From the NCBI RefSeq assembly GCF_000350225.1, contig NW_005179054.1, positions 91,933 to 155,932 on the forward strand: 64,000 bases of DNA, read 5' to 3'. The translations under genes and the position numbers were made by a program. Positions 60,069 through 64,000 of this stretch are shown piece by piece. The notes below the pieces were generated by a model. The model was not told the origin of the DNA, did not search any database, and saw only the letters and a program-made list of their open reading frames with translations. How positions within the stretch are numbered: position 1 is the stretch's first letter; each line of letters begins with the position of its first letter. Source of the DNA: Chondrus crispus. Taxonomy: Eukaryota; Rhodophyta; Florideophyceae; Gigartinales; Gigartinaceae.

Positions 60069-60848
60069 CTAACCAGTTCGGCTAGACGGTATCTTTGCCG
60101 AAGCCTTCTTCTTGGCTGATGCCTTTCTTCTAGCTCTCTTCTGTGACTTAGAAAGGCCTGCGCTCTCTTCTTTAGCTCGCTTGGCATGCCTAGCCCTTTT
60201 TCCACTTCTATTTTTTCTCGTACGATTTCCAGTGCGCTTGGAAAGCTCCAACATAGCTTCTTGAACTTGTTGGTCGCGTTCGTCAACAGATTGAGTCAAA
60301 AAAGTGGTTTCCTTGAGTAAAGTATTAAAGACCAAGTTCTCAATTCGAATTTTCTTCTTCTTCCTTATCCTGTCTGCGAGCCTGTTCATTTCTTCTGCCT
60401 TTTCATCATCTTCTTCATTTATCCACTCGCGCCAAAGTGATCCCGTATACCCAAGCTCCCCGTTCCAGCTTACCTCATCTTCAGTTAGGAACTCCGGTTC
60501 TTTCTCCCCGGTATTGGCTTCTGTAATAGCGGCCAGTGCTTCAGGGTATGATTCGCCCTGCATCCATTCCGTATCTCTCCCAGGAGTTGGTGGCCTCTCG
60601 AGAACCTCATCGCCTGTCTCGAACTGGTCACGGTAGCTCTCTAACTTCGCATTAAATCGCTCCGATACCTGAAGCAAAGTAGAAAGAAGGGAATAGGGTG
60701 CTTTTACTTCACGGTCTCCTTGAAAGTTGACTGCTTTTATAAAAGAATCTCTAACTTTAGAAGAAACAAATCTACCAAAGGCCGCTTCTTCACACAATTT
60801 TGCGTGCGAGAGCTGCTTTCCTCTTGAAGAAGAGGGTCTGGTAGACAT
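60069..60848 (-). CDS. Basic protein with Arg/Lys-rich tail, unknown function
   Basis: The 259-residue protein is helical and acidic in the middle (about 90-155, TPGRDTEWMQGE, WREWINEEDDEKAEEMNRLADRI) and strongly basic at the end (about 205-259, many Arg/Lys/Ala/Ser, like a histone tail or nuclear signal). The tail repeats KKKASAK-like units. It lies 543 bp from the Ulp1 gene in the same direction and shows the same AT-richer composition. I do not recognise a family. It could be a nucleic-acid-binding accessory protein of the element, or an unrelated gene. Confidence 0.5.
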   Translation of the reverse strand: MSTRPSSSRGKQLSHAKLCEEAAFGRFVSSKVRDSFIKAVNFQGDREVKAPYSLLSTLLQVSERFNAKLESYRDQFETGDEVLERPPTPGRDTEWMQGESYPEALAAITEANTGEKEPEFLTEDEVSWNGELGYTGSLWREWINEEDDEKAEEMNRLADRIRKKKKIRIENLVFNTLLKETTFLTQSVDERDQQVQEAMLELSKRTGNRTRKNRSGKRARHAKRAKEESAGLSKSQKRARRKASAKKKASAKIPSSRTG

Positions 60849-60962
60849 GAAGAAAGATACTGTAGACCGTAAAGCAAAGAGATAGAAAGCCCAAAGCTAC
60901 ACCGGAAGTCTGAAAAACTAGCAAAAACCAGTAATGTCCACCGGCCCAATAAAGCAAAGACG

Positions 60963-61184
60963 ATGAAGAGCACAAAAAACAAGGCGAAAAGATCCAATAC
61001 TCGGACAAAACGAGTGCTGGTATCAACAGAAACTGCTCTAGCGAAGAGGCAGTTGTGGAATATAGATCAAATTCCAAAACAACGAGGCGACCCGAACGGT
61101 GAGAATAAGAAAAAAACCCGCAACAGTGATGCCGACAAGCGAAATGATATATCAGCACTGGGATCGACGAATATAGGCGAATAG
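60963..61184 (+). CDS. Possible small basic protein
   Basis: The 73-residue frame starts with an ATG 115 bp from the start of the minus-strand basic-protein gene. It is Lys/Arg/Asn/Thr-rich (MKSTKNKAKRSNTRTKRVLV), similar in character to its neighbour. No domain is recognisable and overlapping minus-strand frames are equally long, so the call is weak. Confidence 0.25.
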   Translation: MKSTKNKAKRSNTRTKRVLVSTETALAKRQLWNIDQIPKQRGDPNGENKKKTRNSDADKRNDISALGSTNIGE

Positions 61185-61559
61185 GTAGTGGCACGAGGCC
61201 AAAGAAGCTCCGAAGTGAGCCAACGACACAGCAACGGCGTCCACGATAGGTAGTAGAGCTGCAGGCGAGGTTCCAAGGTGACAATCACAGTAAACCTTCC
61301 GCCACTCCCACGTGAGTTCAAACTCGAACGTAGTAAAACGACAGAGTCGTGGGCAGAAGATGGGTTTTGCGCGACGGCAAAGCGGAATTGAGAGAACTGG
61401 AAGGAGTAGAGCAAAGAGAGAAAGGCCGAACGAGAAACAGCAGTACGGAGTGGTGGTGGGATGGGTGCTGCCGCCGCCGGAGCGGGGGTGAACGGACGGA
61501 CTATTTGTATGCACGGACTATTTGTTTGCGTCGAGTGGCTGTAATTACTATCAGCCTCA

Positions 61560-61825
61560 GGGCCCAACTTGCACTACCTCTTGGGCCAAACTTGCACTAC
61601 CTCTGCCCCATGCCGGGTCCGGGGGCCCAAGTGTACAGGCCCAACCTGCGCTAACTCAGCCCCATGCTGGGTCCAAGTGTACAGGGCCCATCGTTGTCCA
61701 AGTGTGTAGGCCCAACCCCTGCATGCACTACTAGTGTTGGGCCCAAGTGTACGGGCCCAACCTGCACTACCTCTGTCCCATGCTGGGTCCAAGTGTACAG
61801 GGCCCATCGTTAGGTTACTAGGAGT
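61560..61825 (+). repeat. Second GGCCCAAC minisatellite
   Basis: About four degenerate units share GGGCCCAAC(T/C)TGCACTACCTC, CCCCATGCTGGGTCC, AAGTGTACAGGGCCC and CATCGTT. The start GGGCCCAACTTG is also in the array at 52.5-53.85 kb, but the rest differs. Confidence 0.75.
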
Positions 61826-61846
61826 TACTTGTTGTTGGGCCCTGCA

Positions 61847-61893
61847 CACACAGTACAGTACTGTATGTAGGACTACTGTACAGTACGTGTGCA
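61847..61893. repeat. Imperfect palindrome with GTACAGTACTGTA core
   Basis: CACACAGTACAGTACTGTA and CTGTACAGTACGTGTG face each other around a short spacer, giving two adjacent GTAC-rich palindromes. It follows the second minisatellite. Confidence 0.65.
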
Positions 61894-62049
61894 TTGCACC
61901 GCCGAGCGAGTGGGTTTCTCTGGGGTGTTTCTCTGCACATAAAATATAGCTTTTACGGGTCAATTAGGGGGTTTCGGGCGGAGTTGCCCGCGCGGCAGGA
62001 TTCAAGCATCATCGCGACGTAGTACTAAAGATTAACCAATATTCGATTT

Positions 62050-62267
62050 ACAGCAGCTGGGGTTGGCCACTGCTCGCCGTGTGGGCGGTGGGCGGCGGGG
62101 GCTGGTGCGTCNNNNNNNNNNNNNNNNNNNNNNNNNNNNNNNNNNNNNNNNNNNNNNNNNNNNNNNNNNNNNNNNNNNNNNNNNNNNNNNNNNNNNNNNN
62201 NNNNNNNNNNNGCGGGCGGGGGGGCGTGAAGGGGACACTGTGAGCAGTGGCCAACCCCAGCTGCTGT
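62050..62267. repeat. Inverted repeat (25-26 bp) around an assembly gap
   Basis: Arms 62050-62075 (begins ACAGCAGCTGGGG) and 62242-62267 (ends CCCCAGCTGCTGT) are perfect reverse complements. The inside is GC-rich on both sides of a 100-N gap (62112-62211). No target duplication is visible. This could be a DNA transposon with terminal inverted repeats, or a fold-back structure that defeated assembly. Confidence 0.75.
62112..62211. other. Assembly gap of exactly 100 N
   Basis: The round length suggests a nominal gap of unknown true size. Any open frame crossing it is meaningless. Confidence 0.95.
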
Positions 62268-63300
62268 TTCATTGGGTGCCCCTACTTGCTAGGCATTGCC
62301 ACTCGTCCGCAACTAGAAATTCTAAAAACGCCACGGGTAGAGCAAGCGCATATAGTGCCATGTGTAAACAGACGTTAACGGAAACAAGTTTCAACCGAAC
62401 AAAGAGGATCGCTCATACTTCATCGGATGGCACACGAATGGTACCACACATTGCCACTTTATAATTGCCTATCCCTACCTTGGTCTGTCATAAAAATTCT
62501 CCGTTACTTCAAGATTCTTTCTCGCCGCAGCTGCACTCAAGTCTCTTGCGCACGCACAATTGCTGGACATGGGGATCATTTAGTGCATATGAAAGACAGA
62601 AATTCAAGCATAGACGTTTTTGACAGCAGCAAATTCCTCCTGCGGATAACTTGGAATCGCATTGCAAACCCGTTTCCATACGCACAGCCAGCTAGCTACT
62701 TTTAATTGTACGCAACTAAGAATGCTGTACCATTTCAACAAGTCATTTCAAAAAGGTTACCTTCGTTCTAGGTCTTTACGAAAGCGTAGACATGTTTCGT
62801 GATAAATAATCAAAGCTTTCGGGACTTCGCCACAGTAACCCCCAAATGTATCAATCTGCCACTATGCGAGTTACGCCAAGTGACGGCTATTTCGCCCTGG
62901 TTGCAGTCAATCTTCGTTTCGCACCATGATTTAATGTTACTAGAGCCATAATCAAAGGGATGAGCCCAAAACCTATCACACACACGAGTGAACGGACGAC
63001 AACAGGGCTATTGCCACTGCAATCCCTGTTCCACGTGCGCGATTCAGCCAGGCTTTGACCACTGAGTGATAAAGTGTGGGACGATATCTGTTAGAGCCTC
63101 TTCGAAGCCTCGGAATAACTTTAACCAAACCGATGAAAAGAATTCTTGATCAACTGCAGTAGTACTGTAATACTTACATTCAGACCGTCTCACACGCTAC
63201 AAACCATGCAGAAAAACACAACCCTTTCATGGTTGATGACACCACAAGATTACTCGGGCGCAATCTACATGTAGGGCACTCCGGAAGTGAACGAGCCCAC
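62268..63300. other. Intergenic, 1.0 kb
   Basis: 3' flank of the kinase gene. It has an AGTAGTACTGTAATAC motif near 63158. I see no gene, RNA or repeat otherwise. Confidence 0.45.
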
Positions 63301-64000
63301 TTATAACACGATGCTCATGGCATCATTAGTGGGTTGTTCCGCAACCCCATTTCCCGCTGCTTCAGCAACTCCGTCTGCTCTCGCTGATTGGGCCGATCCC
63401 CGCACAGATGCGAAAAACATGTGTTCCATGGCCTTCTTCGCAGTGATCCTCTTTTGATGGTCGTAGACTAACATTTGGTCCAGCAAGTCGACGGCATCCG
63501 GGGTGACTAGATGCCTGTTCTCGTCTGTTATAAACCGTTCCCACGGTTTTCGGGCATGTGAACCAATCACAGCATGAAAGTTTGCACTCAAACTCAGTCC
63601 ATACTTGATGATATAGTCGTGCAAGTCGGCCGTCCCGAGAACTTTTCCGATCTTAACGAGTTGATCCGGATTATCATGGCCATGGAAGAAGGGTTCCTTC
63701 CTAAAAATCATGCCCGCAAACATGCATCCCAGGGACCAAATGTCAAGCGAGTAGTCGTAATCCTGCAAGTCAACTAAAAGCTCTGGTCCTTTAAAATATC
63801 TGGACGCGACCCTGACATTGTACTCCTTGTTCGGGTGATAAAACTCGGCAAGACCCCAGTCGATAAGGCGGAGCTTTTTAGTCGCGGGATCGACGACGAT
63901 ATTATGTGGTTTAACGTCGCGATGCATGACCCCGTTGGAATGAGCAAAGTCCAGTGCTCTCAGGACCTCGTAGATGTAGTATCGCACATCCTGGGACGTG
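63301..64000 (-). CDS. Casein kinase 2 catalytic subunit alpha (partial, runs off the window)
   Basis: The visible 233 residues cover the C-terminal two thirds of the kinase; the N-lobe lies beyond the window end. Motifs are specific for CK2 alpha: [29 protein letters not shown] (catalytic loop), [10 protein letters not shown] (DWG in place of DFG, the CK2 hallmark), [54 protein letters not shown] and [19 protein letters not shown]2 is a constitutively active Ser/Thr kinase for acidic sites. The last 35 residues (Ala/Gly-rich, ending AMSIVL) are a variable tail. No intron is seen in this part. Confidence 0.95.
   Translation of the reverse strand, partial: TSQDVRYYIYEVLRALDFAHSNGVMHRDVKPHNIVVDPATKKLRLIDWGLAEFYHPNKEYNVRVASRYFKGPELLVDLQDYDYSLDIWSLGCMFAGMIFRKEPFFHGHDNPDQLVKIGKVLGTADLHDYIIKYGLSLSANFHAVIGSHARKPWERFITDENRHLVTPDAVDLLDQMLVYDHQKRITAKKAMEHMFFASVRGSAQSARADGVAEAAGNGVAEQPTNDAMSIVL

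Noticed and set aside
61067-61567. Minus-strand frames of about 120-166 codons upstream of the basic-protein gene
   Set aside because: Overlapping frames of similar length in different phases and no recognisable domain; an upstream exon is possible but unsupported.
62032-62464. Frames crossing the N gap
   Set aside because: The gap length is nominal, so any reading frame through it is meaningless.
1-64000. CRISPR arrays, prokaryotic operons or ribosome binding sites
   Set aside because: The genes are eukaryotic with spliceosomal introns and organelle presequences; no direct-repeat/spacer array is present.

Overview
The window is nuclear DNA of a photosynthetic eukaryote, most likely a red alga of the intron-poor florideophyte kind (Chondrus-like). 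Plastid-targeted proteins (Tic110, LL-diaminopimelate aminotransferase, organellar alanyl-tRNA synthetase), mitochondrial and peroxisomal proteins and a eukaryotic ribosomal protein occur together. Genes are compact and mostly intronless. The seven introns I could place (78-188 bp) are GT-AG with CTRAY-type branch sites. The assignment to red algae is inference: no single gene here is diagnostic of the group.

Layout. 0-5 kb holds a DMT-type transporter and an alpha/beta hydrolase, separated by 1.9 kb with two short perfect hairpins. 5.7-14.5 kb is one giant minus-strand gene for a secreted subtilase with a repeat-built Pro/Ser/Thr stalk and a C-terminal tandem of H-type-lectin-like modules. 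15-31 kb is dense housekeeping: a small plastid protein, complex I NDUFB11/ESSS, Pex13, a bacterial-type PTPS, ribosomal protein eS12, Ncs6/CTU1, an SBBP beta-propeller membrane protein, a monoglyceride-lipase-like hydrolase, S-formylglutathione hydrolase, GLTP and a secreted Cys-rich protein. 30.5-51.7 kb carries the Chl1/DDX11 helicase, an AT-hook protein, AlaRS, a ZFAND1-like AN1 protein, an AFG3-type m-AAA protease, a FANCE-like protein, Tic110, DRG2 and DapL. Several are divergent pairs sharing short CACGTG-bearing promoters.

51.7-63.3 kb is accessory and AT-richer. A CCCAAC-rich minisatellite of about 103-bp period is interrupted by a 608-bp solo LTR with an intact 5-bp target duplication. 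Then comes a cluster of genes unlike the rest: a tyrosine recombinase with a complete catalytic set, a divergent helical-domain protein, a Ulp1-type cysteine protease fused to a FAR1/WRKY-GCM1-like zinc finger, and two basic proteins. I read this as a Crypton-like mobile element or its cargo; it is the best candidate in the window for something undescribed, though its ends were not found. A second minisatellite and a 25-26 bp inverted repeat around a 100-N gap follow. The window closes inside a casein kinase 2 alpha gene.

Several starts were moved from an upstream non-ATG codon to the first good ATG, and five genes were given introns by reading splice sites directly.
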